Made by a program: the position numbers and the translations under genes. The notes under the pieces were generated by a model. That model did no database searches, was not told the DNA's origin, and saw only the letters and a program-made list of their open reading frames with translations. From NCBI RefSeq assembly GCF_000955905.1, contig NZ_CP011097.1:124001-188000 (forward strand): a stretch of 64,000 nucleotides of DNA. Direction: 5' to 3'. This DNA comes from Candidatus Nitrosotenuis cloacae (GTDB lineage: Archaea > Thermoproteota > Nitrososphaeria > Nitrososphaerales > Nitrosopumilaceae). Positions 34,369 through 43,183 of the stretch are shown one piece after another. The stretch's first letter is position 1. The number at the start of each line of letters is the position of its first letter.

Positions 34369-35436
34369 TTATAGCTGAATAAACCGATTAATTTGTTCTT
34401 GACTAAATTTTCTCATATCTAGACCATTTTTATAATGTCTATACCACTCCGCCGTCCAACTCAATGCTTCATCGAGATTCAATTTGGAAGACCATTTTAA
34501 TCGAGAACTTGCCTTTGAACAGTTCAAGCTAAGATATGATGATTCATATGGTTTCGTGGCCGTATCATAACTGATCTCAATTTTTTCATCAAACAAATCC
34601 ATCATTTTTGTAACTAACCAGTCTACAGGCTTGATTTCGTTACGAGTCGGACCAAAATTCCACGCCTCTGCAAACTCTGGGCCATTTCGCCAAAGATTCT
34701 CTATTAGAATAGTGTAACCATTAATTACATCAAGCACATATTGCCAAGGTCTTGTTGCGTTAGGATAACGTATCAGTATTTGTTTTTTCCCAATCAAGCT
34801 TCTTACGATATCTGGTATTAGTCTATCAACTCCCCAATCTCCACCACCTATCACATTTCCGGCTCGAGCTGTCGCTACAGAAACACCATGTCTGTTAAAT
34901 TCCTGTACGTTAAAAAAAGAATTTCTAAATGCTGACGTGACCAGCTCCGCACATCCTTTGCTGCTACTATACGGATCAAATCCTCCCATCGCATCTGTCT
35001 CTACATAACTATGTGACAGGTTACTTGACTCATAACATTTATCGCTTGTAACATTCAGGATTGTCTTTACGGTTTTAGTATTTCGAACAGCCTCTAAGAC
35101 ATTTACAGTTCCCATCACATTTGTTGCAAATGTTTCTGTGGGGTTCTTGTAAGACTGGCGAAGAATTGCTTGGGCCGCCATATGAATGATTATTTGCGGC
35201 TTGAATTTCTGAATTGTCCTCTCAAGTATATTGTAGTCACAAACATCTCCAAAAATTGAAGTCATTCCACTATCGACTTTAGCAATTTCAAAAAGACTGG
35301 GATTTGTAGGTATATCTTTAGAAAAACCTATCACTGTAGCGCCTAATTTTTGAAGCCAAAGTGACATCCAGCTTCCCTTGAAGCCAGTGTGGCCGGTAAG
35401 TAGAACTATTTTATCGTTCCAAAACTGTGAACTCAT
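34369..35436 (-). CDS. rfbG: CDP-glucose 4,6-dehydratase
   Basis: A 355-aa extended SDR converting CDP-glucose to CDP-4-dehydro-6-deoxyglucose. Its hallmark TGHTGFKGSWMSLWL (14-28) differs from RmlB and is specific to RfbG/DdhB. It also shows AAQAILRQSYKNP, TSDKCY in the active site, DPYSSSKGCAEL with the catalytic Tyr/Lys, and GNVIGGGDW. ATG 35436 shares its A with the stop of rfbF (TAATG). A longer in-frame version starting at 35472 lies inside rfbF and is rejected. Six bases separate its stop from the next start. Confidence 0.92.
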   Translation of the reverse strand: MSSQFWNDKIVLLTGHTGFKGSWMSLWLQKLGATVIGFSKDIPTNPSLFEIAKVDSGMTSIFGDVCDYNILERTIQKFKPQIIIHMAAQAILRQSYKNPTETFATNVMGTVNVLEAVRNTKTVKTILNVTSDKCYESSNLSHSYVETDAMGGFDPYSSSKGCAELVTSAFRNSFFNVQEFNRHGVSVATARAGNVIGGGDWGVDRLIPDIVRSLIGKKQILIRYPNATRPWQYVLDVINGYTILIENLWRNGPEFAEAWNFGPTRNEIKPVDWLVTKMMDLFDEKIEISYDTATKPYESSYLSLNCSKASSRLKWSSKLNLDEALSWTAEWYRHYKNGLDMRKFSQEQINRFIQL

Positions 35437-36203
35437 TACCAAACTTTCCAAGGAGCCTTTCTGGAATTCCACAAATTTTCCAAGTGATTCTTCTCGCGTA
35501 GGGTGTCAATGGGATACCAAAATCCGTCATGTTTGAAGGCCGCCAATTGATTTTTTCTAGATAGGTTTTCCATGGGATCTTTCTCCCACACAACAGAGTC
35601 ATTCTTTATATAATCAAAAACATCGGATTCGAGAACAAAAAATCCGCCATTTATCCAAGCTCCATCACCAGGAGGTTTTTCCTCAAAACTGACGACATGA
35701 TCATTTTTGATACTTAATTTGCCAAATCTTCCAGGCTGTTGAACTGCAGTGACAGTAGACATTTTCTTTTTGGCACGATGAAATTTTATCAACTTTGAAA
35801 AATTGATATCACTTAGGCCGTCTCCATAAGTAAAACAAAATGTGCTTTCGTCTACATATTTCTGGACTCGCTTGAGACGGCCGCCTGTCATAGTGTCAAG
35901 ACCAGTATCAATTAAAGTAACTCTCCACGGCTCTGCAAATTTTTCATGTACTTCCATCTTGTTCTTCTTTATGTCAAAAGTCACATCAGATTTATGAAGA
36001 AAATAATTCGCAAAATATTCCTTTATCATGTATCCTTTGTAGCCACAGCAAATTATGAATTCATTTATGTCGTACGTAGAATACATCTTCATTATGTGCC
36101 ATAGAATAGGCATACCACCAATCTCTATCATAGGTTTTGGCCTGAGAATTGTTTCTTCACTAATCCTAGTTCCATATCCTCCGGCTAGTATCACTGCTTT
36201 CAT
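35436..36203 (-). CDS. rfbF: glucose-1-phosphate cytidylyltransferase
   Basis: A 255-aa nucleotidyltransferase making CDP-glucose from CTP and glucose-1-phosphate. The nucleotide loop AGGYGTRISEET (7-18) and RPKPMIEIGGMPILWHI (about 22-38) are those of RfbF/DdhA, as are FIICCGYKGYMIKEYF and FTYGDGLSDI. Length and ATG start fit exactly. It heads the translationally coupled CDP-sugar operon (rfbF-rfbG-C-methyltransferase-epimerase-CmcI-RmlD-like). Confidence 0.93.
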   Translation of the reverse strand: MKAVILAGGYGTRISEETILRPKPMIEIGGMPILWHIMKMYSTYDINEFIICCGYKGYMIKEYFANYFLHKSDVTFDIKKNKMEVHEKFAEPWRVTLIDTGLDTMTGGRLKRVQKYVDESTFCFTYGDGLSDINFSKLIKFHRAKKKMSTVTAVQQPGRFGKLSIKNDHVVSFEEKPPGDGAWINGGFFVLESDVFDYIKNDSVVWEKDPMENLSRKNQLAAFKHDGFWYPIDTLREKNHLENLWNSRKAPWKVW

Positions 36204-36257
36204 TTTTTAAATTCTGATTTTATAGAAAATTTTATAGTTAATTAAGAATTACTGTTT

Positions 36258-37238
36258 TTAAACAAATTCTTCCATTAAATCAACCAAGGAATCAACAGCT
36301 TTATCGTTGTTCAAATTCTCTAAAGCATATTTTCTTCCAGCATTTGCTATTTTCTCCCATTTTGGATCATCTGGGTTTCTAAGAAATTCTTTAAATTTCT
36401 CTTCATAGTTGTCCTCGTTTATGAAAATCGCTGTTTCCTCATCAGTATATCCTAAATATTCTCCACCATTCTTCTTAGTGATTTCCATAAACGTTAAACA
36501 TCCGGCAGCAGGAATCTCCCAATATTTTATAGTCGGACCAAATGTTGTCGCCGCAATTGCAGCCTGATATTTTTGTAAAAGTAATGGATACTTGTCACCT
36601 ATGAATTCGTGCTGTAAAGTAGATGTATAGTCAACATATGGCAGTTTATTGCACTTTGTTCTTAGCCTATATTCATAATACGGATTTCCGTGGACAGGTT
36701 TGAACAAATTCATGGCTCTTGAATATAAACTGGTATTGCCAATTGCGCCGGAATTTAAAATTCTATTTTTAATCCTGTCTTTGAATGGAATAACATTTTG
36801 ATACAGTGATGGTTCTAATCCATATATCACAGTTTTATACTTGAAATTTTTTGGATAAAACTGATAAAATAATTCCTTTGTATTAAATCCGAAATAATGA
36901 TTGATCTTATATTTTTCGTGATAACTGATGGTGTCATATTTTTGTGCTGCATGAAAATCACCACATCTTGCTATTACTGGAATATCTAATTCATTAATTC
37001 CAATTAATTCATCCGGCGAGCCACCATTCCAATTTTCATATAGTAAAATAATGTCAAATTTATTTTTTAGTCCCCTGACATCCATTTTGTTTTCAGTCGG
37101 AAAATAAGTTACATCAATACGAGAATTGCGTTTTAGTGCATCCATGAAAAAATGATAATATGTAGTGTCGTAGTTAGTTGGTGATAACAATGGATTTGAT
37201 TTTTTATAGAGAAATGCAACTCTGATTTTTTCATCCAT
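36258..37238 (-). CDS. glycosyltransferase-like protein (GT-B, Glyco_trans_1_2-type C-terminus)
   Basis: A 326-aa protein from ATG 37238; an earlier ATG eight codons upstream is possible. The N-terminal half has VAFLYKKSNPLLSP and ILLYENWNGGSPDEL; the C-terminal half has KYQAAIAATTFGPTIKYWEIPAAGCLTFME, YLGYTDEETAIFI and a final helical block, a pattern seen in spore-coat/CgeB-like and DUF3880-type GT-B transferases. No classical EX7E is evident, although KYWEIPAAG is in the expected place. It lies 54 bp upstream of rfbF on the same strand, so it could use the CDP-branched sugar. Confidence 0.7.
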   Translation of the reverse strand: MDEKIRVAFLYKKSNPLLSPTNYDTTYYHFFMDALKRNSRIDVTYFPTENKMDVRGLKNKFDIILLYENWNGGSPDELIGINELDIPVIARCGDFHAAQKYDTISYHEKYKINHYFGFNTKELFYQFYPKNFKYKTVIYGLEPSLYQNVIPFKDRIKNRILNSGAIGNTSLYSRAMNLFKPVHGNPYYEYRLRTKCNKLPYVDYTSTLQHEFIGDKYPLLLQKYQAAIAATTFGPTIKYWEIPAAGCLTFMEITKKNGGEYLGYTDEETAIFINEDNYEEKFKEFLRNPDDPKWEKIANAGRKYALENLNNDKAVDSLVDLMEEFV

Positions 37239-37360
37239 AAAAATTAGATAACACGCACACATTTAATATATTAATTTTTCAAGAATTTCAATCAAAGAAT
37301 TCTAACACACCTTGAGGTTTAACATATCTGGGCTTTTGTTTAAATTGTTTATATGTGAAA

Positions 37361-39010
37361 TTAGACATCATTACTGTCTTTTAATGAATTAAATAATTCA
37401 AAATCCACTTTGAATATCTTGACATGATATTCTAAATTGTCATCTTTTGAGTCGTATACCTTTTTCAGAAATTGATATTTTGTTTCATCATAGAAAACCT
37501 CATTGAGAAATTCAGGCCTGTCTTTTTTCCCATCCAGTACCAAATGAGTAATTTTCCCTCTTGTTGAGTCTTGCAAAAACGAATCCAATGTTTTAAAATT
37601 AGTTGGATCTTTGATTGTAACCTGACGTGGATGATGTAGCTCATCTCGCGTGTATTCTTTTTTTACTCTATCCATATTTTTAAAAAATGTTTTATACTCT
37701 GACCATGTTTTTGGCACATCCAAACTTACGGCGTATTGACTTTCAGGATAATAATCGTTGATTATCTTGGTATTCTCAACGACATGCCTTGCAATTAATG
37801 CGGATTCTCTTTCATGACTATTGTCAAATTTGAAACCGCTAAACAAAATACTTGTTGCAATTATGACTATGAAACAAATCACAAATACGCTTTTCCTAAC
37901 ATGTAGTTTTTCTATAAATAATTTTAGTGAGTAAGTTGCAAAAATACAAAAAAATGGAAAAAGAAAATAAAGATATTTTGTCTCTAGTAATGGATATGAA
38001 TAAGCGTAAAGTGCTGGAATTGCCATTATTATCGTTATAATAATTATCGTTAACTTGTCCATTGTTAAGTTTCTAAAAAATGAGATAAACCCAAGTGGAA
38101 CAAGTAGTATGAACATTGGAATTAACACCCAACCCAAATATTTTACAAAATATTCTAAGCTTGTTTGCATTAATTTGATTGGGTTATTGTTTTTTGATTC
38201 TAAATTTTCATTAATGTCTTTTTCAGTATCTGAAGGATCTTCATTAAATGAAAAAAACATATTGCTTGTTTTGTATGTCTTTACAAATATCGAATCATAC
38301 ATTCCTACTTGTTCTTGATGTATCATTAATGGAGTTAAAACCAAGACATATAGTAATAATGCAACAATGTATTTTGGAATAATCAGTTTCTCATTTCTAT
38401 GTCTAAGTATGTATGCTATGGAAATTCCAATAAACAAAAACAGCCCTTCCGGCCTAATGTATGTCGAAAGACCAGCTGCTAAAAATGACAAATAAACGAT
38501 CTTCGTGTTTTTATTTAATGATAACAATGCTGTAATAACAATACAAAATATGAATAATGGTTCAGTACCACCTAGAATTGAATTTTGAATCAACCGTGGC
38601 TCAACTGCAAATAATACAACTCCTAACAAGCTATATTTTTTCTCAAAAAATTTTTTTATAAGAAAATATAATGGAAATATCGTAACACTGGAAATGATAA
38701 TTGTTGCTATTTTTTGTAATTGCATGTATGATTCTGTGTCATCAAAATTAAAAAATGAAAATAATCCTGAAAGAACAAATGACCATCCTGGCTTTGCTAT
38801 ATCGTAATTTTCAGGCAATTTTCCAATCGTATGAATATCTGCAGCATATGAAAAAGAATCCACAGCATCCAAGCTAATGGGGATTGTTTCATCAAAATAC
38901 TCTAATCTAAAAAATAATCCAATAATCAGTATGCCGCATAACAGATAAACTGAAATTTTTGAAGAAAAAACTGTATTTCTGACAGAATTAGGATTAGTGT
39001 CTCTCTTCAT
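37361..39010 (-). CDS. PMT/ArnT-like (GT39/GT83 family) integral-membrane glycosyltransferase
   Basis: A 549-aa protein with about 10-12 hydrophobic segments in the first 380 residues and a soluble, Lys/Asp-rich C-terminal domain of about 150 aa. The first loop has ISLDAVDSFSYAADIHTIG, holding the acidic pair typical of GT-C enzymes that use polyprenyl-phosphate-linked sugars, and the second has LGVVLFAVEPRLIQNSILGGTEPLF (in two parts around 130-155). It should transfer one sugar from dolichyl-phosphate donors to an extracytoplasmic acceptor; the DPM1-like enzyme at 28730 could make the donor. It is not an AglB-type oligosaccharyltransferase (no WWDYG motif). Confidence 0.75.
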   Translation of the reverse strand: MKRDTNPNSVRNTVFSSKISVYLLCGILIIGLFFRLEYFDETIPISLDAVDSFSYAADIHTIGKLPENYDIAKPGWSFVLSGLFSFFNFDDTESYMQLQKIATIIISSVTIFPLYFLIKKFFEKKYSLLGVVLFAVEPRLIQNSILGGTEPLFIFCIVITALLSLNKNTKIVYLSFLAAGLSTYIRPEGLFLFIGISIAYILRHRNEKLIIPKYIVALLLYVLVLTPLMIHQEQVGMYDSIFVKTYKTSNMFFSFNEDPSDTEKDINENLESKNNNPIKLMQTSLEYFVKYLGWVLIPMFILLVPLGFISFFRNLTMDKLTIIIITIIMAIPALYAYSYPLLETKYLYFLFPFFCIFATYSLKLFIEKLHVRKSVFVICFIVIIATSILFSGFKFDNSHERESALIARHVVENTKIINDYYPESQYAVSLDVPKTWSEYKTFFKNMDRVKKEYTRDELHHPRQVTIKDPTNFKTLDSFLQDSTRGKITHLVLDGKKDRPEFLNEVFYDETKYQFLKKVYDSKDDNLEYHVKIFKVDFELFNSLKDSNDV

Positions 39011-39134
39011 ATTTTATAACTCTCAAAATAGAATCACGCATAATAATTATTAGATTAATCTTTTTGATTTTTCTAATTATTGCATACGATGAATGATTGT
39101 TTCTCGATAAATGACGTGGCTGATTTCTGGGTAG

Positions 39135-39145
39135 CCTATAAATAA
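39135..39145 (+). promoter_or_regulatory. TATA box for the gene at 39173
   Basis: CCTATAAATAA lies 28-38 bp before the ATG at 39173, giving a predicted start a few bases from the start codon. The other 120 bases of this divergent intergenic region show nothing else. Confidence 0.45.
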
Positions 39146-39172
39146 TAATGGTTATTACCAGTTTTTCTATAA

Positions 39173-40681
39173 ATGAATGATAAAATAATTTTTTGGCTTG
39201 ATAAAGATCTAAAACAATACTGTCTTTGTTATTATTTACAAAAGGAAATGGATGCCGACTTCTATGCAATTGTCGACACAACAAACAAGACTAAGTCATT
39301 TTTTGAAAACCAAAACCTGGTAAATTTCAAAAAGACATGGTATTATCACGACAACGTAATGCCAATTAAAAAACCAAATGTAGAATATCTAGCCTCATTT
39401 GAGGAAAAGTATGGCATAGAACTTTGGAAATTGGCCGTAAATGATAGAATTTTTTATCGATTTAATGACTTTTACAAATTTTCCAAAAATGAAATCTTAT
39501 CTATATTAGAAAATGAATGTAGATTCTTTGAGCATATTCTAGATGATATACAACCAAATTATGTCATAATGCATGAACCATACTCTCATCAAGATGAACT
39601 TTTTTACGAGTTATGTAAAGTCAAAGGAATCAAAGTATTGGCGTCTTTCTTTTCAACGTTGGGTTACAGATGTGAAATCTCGCAGACTGTTCATTTTATG
39701 GATGAATTCAAAAACATTGAGACCAAATCCAATCCTCGAGGTTTTGATGAATTAATAAATTACTTGGAATCATTCAATCTTTCGGCTAAAATTAAAAAAC
39801 AGAATATAGACCCCTTTGGCAATAAAGTGAATATACTAAACGCTGCAATAGATTATCTGTTCCGGACAAAAAACGAAAACCAAAAAACACACTATACTTA
39901 TTTCGGCCGTTCTAAGTTGCGAGTTCTTCTAAACTCAATCAATGGTGCACTTAAGACTAAATGGCGTTGGCATTACCTAAACAAAAAACTCATTAAAAAT
40001 GTGGATTATGGCCAAAAATTCGTTTATTATCCATTACATATTGAACAGGAACGCTCTACTCTGATAGCAACACCATTTTACACAAACGATATAGAGTTTA
40101 TTCGAAATATTGTAAAATCACTGCCCATTAATTATACGCTATATGTAAAAGAGCATCCAAGCCAATTTACAAGACATTGGAGAAGCAAAAAAATCTATGA
40201 TGAGATTGCCAGCATACCTAATGTTTACCTTATTCATCCTCATGTATCGTCGCTGGATTTAGTGAAAAACTCGTCGCTTGTAATCACACTGAGTGGAACT
40301 GTGGCAATCGAAGCTGCGTTCCATCAAAAGCCCTCAATAACCTGCGCAGATTTTGATTATACATTTTTACCATCTGTTGAACGAATTGGCCGAATTGAAG
40401 ACTTACCAAAACTCATTAGAAAAAGTCTGAAAAAGAAAATAACCTCAGATGAACTAGACGCGTATGTTTCTCTTGTTGAAAAAAATACATTTGAATTTGA
40501 TGGCACGGACTTTGATAAGAAATCAACAAAAAAATTTTTTCATGGGGGGCGTCTCGCAGACGTTCATATCTCCAATCAAATGATGAAAGAATTTTTAGAT
40601 GAGAACGCATCTGTTTTGAGAGTTCTTGCAAGCGAACACCTTAAAAAAATTAATTACTTTAAAAATCAAACTCAAAATTAA
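39173..40681 (+). CDS. capsule-synthesis-like GT-B protein
   Basis: A 502-aa soluble protein. The last third matches the Kdo/sialyl-type capsule glycosyltransferase pattern: KFVYYPLHIEQERST, YTLYVKEHPSQF (the K-x-HP motif), VYLIHPHVSSLDLVK and VITLSGTVAIEAAFHQKPSI, where the Ser/Thr-Gly-Thr and Glu bind CMP-sugar phosphate in relatives. The N-terminal part is a unique alpha/beta region (NYVIMHEPYSHQDE). It may transfer a nonulosonic acid made by the neighbouring Neu/Pse pathways. The start is ATG with a TATA box 30 bp upstream. A similar C-terminal pattern is in the protein at 49240. Confidence 0.65.
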   Translation: MNDKIIFWLDKDLKQYCLCYYLQKEMDADFYAIVDTTNKTKSFFENQNLVNFKKTWYYHDNVMPIKKPNVEYLASFEEKYGIELWKLAVNDRIFYRFNDFYKFSKNEILSILENECRFFEHILDDIQPNYVIMHEPYSHQDELFYELCKVKGIKVLASFFSTLGYRCEISQTVHFMDEFKNIETKSNPRGFDELINYLESFNLSAKIKKQNIDPFGNKVNILNAAIDYLFRTKNENQKTHYTYFGRSKLRVLLNSINGALKTKWRWHYLNKKLIKNVDYGQKFVYYPLHIEQERSTLIATPFYTNDIEFIRNIVKSLPINYTLYVKEHPSQFTRHWRSKKIYDEIASIPNVYLIHPHVSSLDLVKNSSLVITLSGTVAIEAAFHQKPSITCADFDYTFLPSVERIGRIEDLPKLIRKSLKKKITSDELDAYVSLVEKNTFEFDGTDFDKKSTKKFFHGGRLADVHISNQMMKEFLDENASVLRVLASEHLKKINYFKNQTQN

Positions 40682-40810
40682 TTACTTGATCTAATTCATC
40701 GATCTGTTGTGAAGGGATCTATTGAATTCTATCTTATTATCACTACGATAGTGAAATAGTATAAACAATAGAGAACTTTATCAGGCAATGTAAAATTTTT
40801 ATTAATTGAT

Positions 40811-41965
40811 ATGGGACTATTTGGCAATAGTAATCTTCTAAAAAATATTGGTTCAATTGGATTAGTAAATATTGTAGGATCTCTGATCTCTGCGTTTTTT
40901 TGGATTTACCTTGCTGGATTGATGGGTTCTGAACAATATGGCTTATTGGCATACTATCTCTCTATTGCTGGTATATTTACATCCGTTTCTTTAATTGGAG
41001 GCCCTATGGTAATCACTGTTTTTACTGCAAAAAAAATTCCACTAACATCTACAATATGTTTGATATCTATTTCGACAAGTATATTGTGTAGTGTTATTCT
41101 TTATTTTGTTTTAAATAATGTTGGGATTAGCGTTTATGTCATCGGAGCTATAATCTACAATCTCTCAGTATCTGAATTATTAGGAAGAAAATTCTACAAA
41201 ACATATTCAATATATTTTATTTTACAAAAAACACTCTTTGTCGTATTTTCATTAATACTCTATTATGTTATGGGCCCAAGTGGCGTTTTAGTCGGTACCG
41301 GTCTGTCATTTTTGCTTTTTACAACAAGGGTCTATAGATCTTTTAGAGATGCAAGAATAAACTTTCAATTATTAAAGACAAAATGGAGCTTTATTGCAAA
41401 TAATTTTGTATTAGATCTAAGCTACGTCGTAAATGGTCAAATTGATAAATTGTTTATTGGCCCTATGTTTGGATTTATGACTCTTGGAAATTACTATTTA
41501 GGAATTCAAGTTCTTAACATGTTAGCAATTATCCCAGAATCAATACGAAAGTATACTCTACCAGAAGATTCCAGTGGAGCTAATACCAAAAAAATAAAAG
41601 TCATAACCGTATTTTTTTCTGGTTTCTTGGCATTAATAGGAATATTTATTGTTCCACAAATATTTCCTATTATTTTTCCAGCATATACTGAATCATTAGA
41701 TCTAATTCCTATTATTTCTATTTCAATTATACCTACCACCATATCAACTATGTACATCTCGCATTTTCTAGCTAAGGAACAGAGTTTCTACATTCTGATT
41801 ACAAGCATTGTTTCAATAATTACGATGGTATTGGGAATTTTTACGCTTGGATCGTTGTTTGGAATAATTGGTTTAGCATTCTCGCTAGTTTTGTCTGATG
41901 TATCTAGAGCAATTATGTTGTCTATGATACATCTTTATCAAAAAAGAGCACTGTCTAAATTTTGA
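40811..41965 (+). CDS. Wzx-like polysaccharide flippase (MOP superfamily)
   Basis: A 384-aa integral membrane protein with about 10-12 hydrophobic helices and the N-terminal IGSIGLVNIVGSLISAFFWI entry helix of O-antigen translocases. QYGLLAYYLSIAGI and DKLFIGPMFGFMTLGNYYLG (about 215-235) are typical Wzx-family segments. It is somewhat short for the family (usually 420-480 aa), apparently lacking the last pair of helices. It would move undecaprenyl- or dolichol-linked glycans across the membrane and is the only flippase in the window. The start is ATG. Confidence 0.8.
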   Translation: MGLFGNSNLLKNIGSIGLVNIVGSLISAFFWIYLAGLMGSEQYGLLAYYLSIAGIFTSVSLIGGPMVITVFTAKKIPLTSTICLISISTSILCSVILYFVLNNVGISVYVIGAIIYNLSVSELLGRKFYKTYSIYFILQKTLFVVFSLILYYVMGPSGVLVGTGLSFLLFTTRVYRSFRDARINFQLLKTKWSFIANNFVLDLSYVVNGQIDKLFIGPMFGFMTLGNYYLGIQVLNMLAIIPESIRKYTLPEDSSGANTKKIKVITVFFSGFLALIGIFIVPQIFPIIFPAYTESLDLIPIISISIIPTTISTMYISHFLAKEQSFYILITSIVSIITMVLGIFTLGSLFGIIGLAFSLVLSDVSRAIMLSMIHLYQKRALSKF

Positions 41966-42016
41966 TCAAACAATTTACAACAAGGAAATAAATACTTGAA
42001 TTATTTTTAATGTTTA

Positions 42017-43156
42017 ATGCGGTATTGTAAAAAATGTTTATACCCTGATACTAAACCACAATTACAATTTGATAAAAATGGTGTTTGTAGCGCGTGCGTG
42101 AATAATCTACTGAAAGAAAATATAGACTGGGATAAAAAAAGAGAAGTTTTTTTACGAATTATTGAAAAATACCGAAGTAAAAACGGAAGCAACTATGATT
42201 GTATAATTCCAGTTAGCGGAGGTAAGGATTCAACTTTTCAAACATACACGATGAAAGAAACATTTGGCTTGAATCCATTGGTGGTAAATTTTCATCCCCT
42301 TGATCAAACTGAGATCGGAAAGAAAAATTTGGAAAACTTGAAAAAATTAGATGTCGATTGTATTGAATTTTCTCCAAAACCCAAGATATATTCAAAACTC
42401 GCAAAATTTGGGCTAACTGAACTAGGTGATTTTCAATGGCCAGAACATATTGGAATTTTCACAGTGCCTGTACAAATAGCAGTTAAATATAAAATTCCGT
42501 TAATCATATGGGGAGAAAACCCCCAATTTGAATACGGTGCATTGACCAATATTGATGAAGAAACTATTCTAGATAAACAATGGACTGAAAAACATGGTGG
42601 ATATTTTCTTGATAAAATTACTCCACAAGATATGACAAAATATGGATTTGAAATGAAAGACCTGAAACCGTATCTCTATCCGTCCGATGAGGAGATTAAG
42701 GAGGTTGGTGTAACGGGAGTTTTTCTTGGCTCTTATATCAAATGGGATATCTTCAAACAACTAGATTTGGTAAAAAAATTAGGTTTTTCAGAAAACAACG
42801 AGGATAAAGAAGGAACTTATCTGAGGTGGGAAAACCTCGATGTATATTTTACGGTTTTTCACGACTATTTTAAATTCTTAAAATACGGATTTGGACGAGC
42901 CACTGATCATGCCTCAATAGAGATACGATATGGTAGAATTACAAGAGAGCAAGGTATTGAATTAGTTAAAAAACATGAAGGTAAGATACCACGAAAATAT
43001 CTCAAAGAGTTTTTGCAGTCTGCAGAAATTACAGAAAATGAATTTCATAAAATATGTGATAAATTTACTAACAAAGATATATTTTTGACCAATAATGATG
43101 GAACTATATCTAAAGATAGCGAAAATAATCCTATCTTAAGAAATCCGATTCAATGA
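42017..43156 (+). CDS. N-acetyl sugar amidotransferase (PseA/WbpG-like)
   Basis: A 379-aa PP-loop ATPase with an N-terminal zinc site (Cys4, Cys7, Cys24, Cys27) and the ATP pyrophosphatase loop PVSGGKDST (65-73). Family markers VVNFHPLDQTEIG, IPLIIWGENPQFEYG and the DHASIEIRYGRI region are present. WbpG/PseA enzymes turn N-acetyl into N-acetimidoyl (acetamidino) groups on uronic or nonulosonic sugars, and WbpG needs HisH/HisF-type ammonia donors, which are not in the window. It adjoins the NeuC-NeuB genes, so an acetamidino-nonulosonate is a fair inference. The start is ATG. Confidence 0.85.
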   Translation: MRYCKKCLYPDTKPQLQFDKNGVCSACVNNLLKENIDWDKKREVFLRIIEKYRSKNGSNYDCIIPVSGGKDSTFQTYTMKETFGLNPLVVNFHPLDQTEIGKKNLENLKKLDVDCIEFSPKPKIYSKLAKFGLTELGDFQWPEHIGIFTVPVQIAVKYKIPLIIWGENPQFEYGALTNIDEETILDKQWTEKHGGYFLDKITPQDMTKYGFEMKDLKPYLYPSDEEIKEVGVTGVFLGSYIKWDIFKQLDLVKKLGFSENNEDKEGTYLRWENLDVYFTVFHDYFKFLKYGFGRATDHASIEIRYGRITREQGIELVKKHEGKIPRKYLKEFLQSAEITENEFHKICDKFTNKDIFLTNNDGTISKDSENNPILRNPIQ

Positions 43157-43183
43157 TTTTATCAATCTGATAATATATCCTAA

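Noticed and set aside
36258-37238. Candidate for the missing PseG
   Set aside because: It is GT-B-like, but the motifs fit a glycosyltransferase, and it lies with the CDP-sugar operon far from the pse genes.
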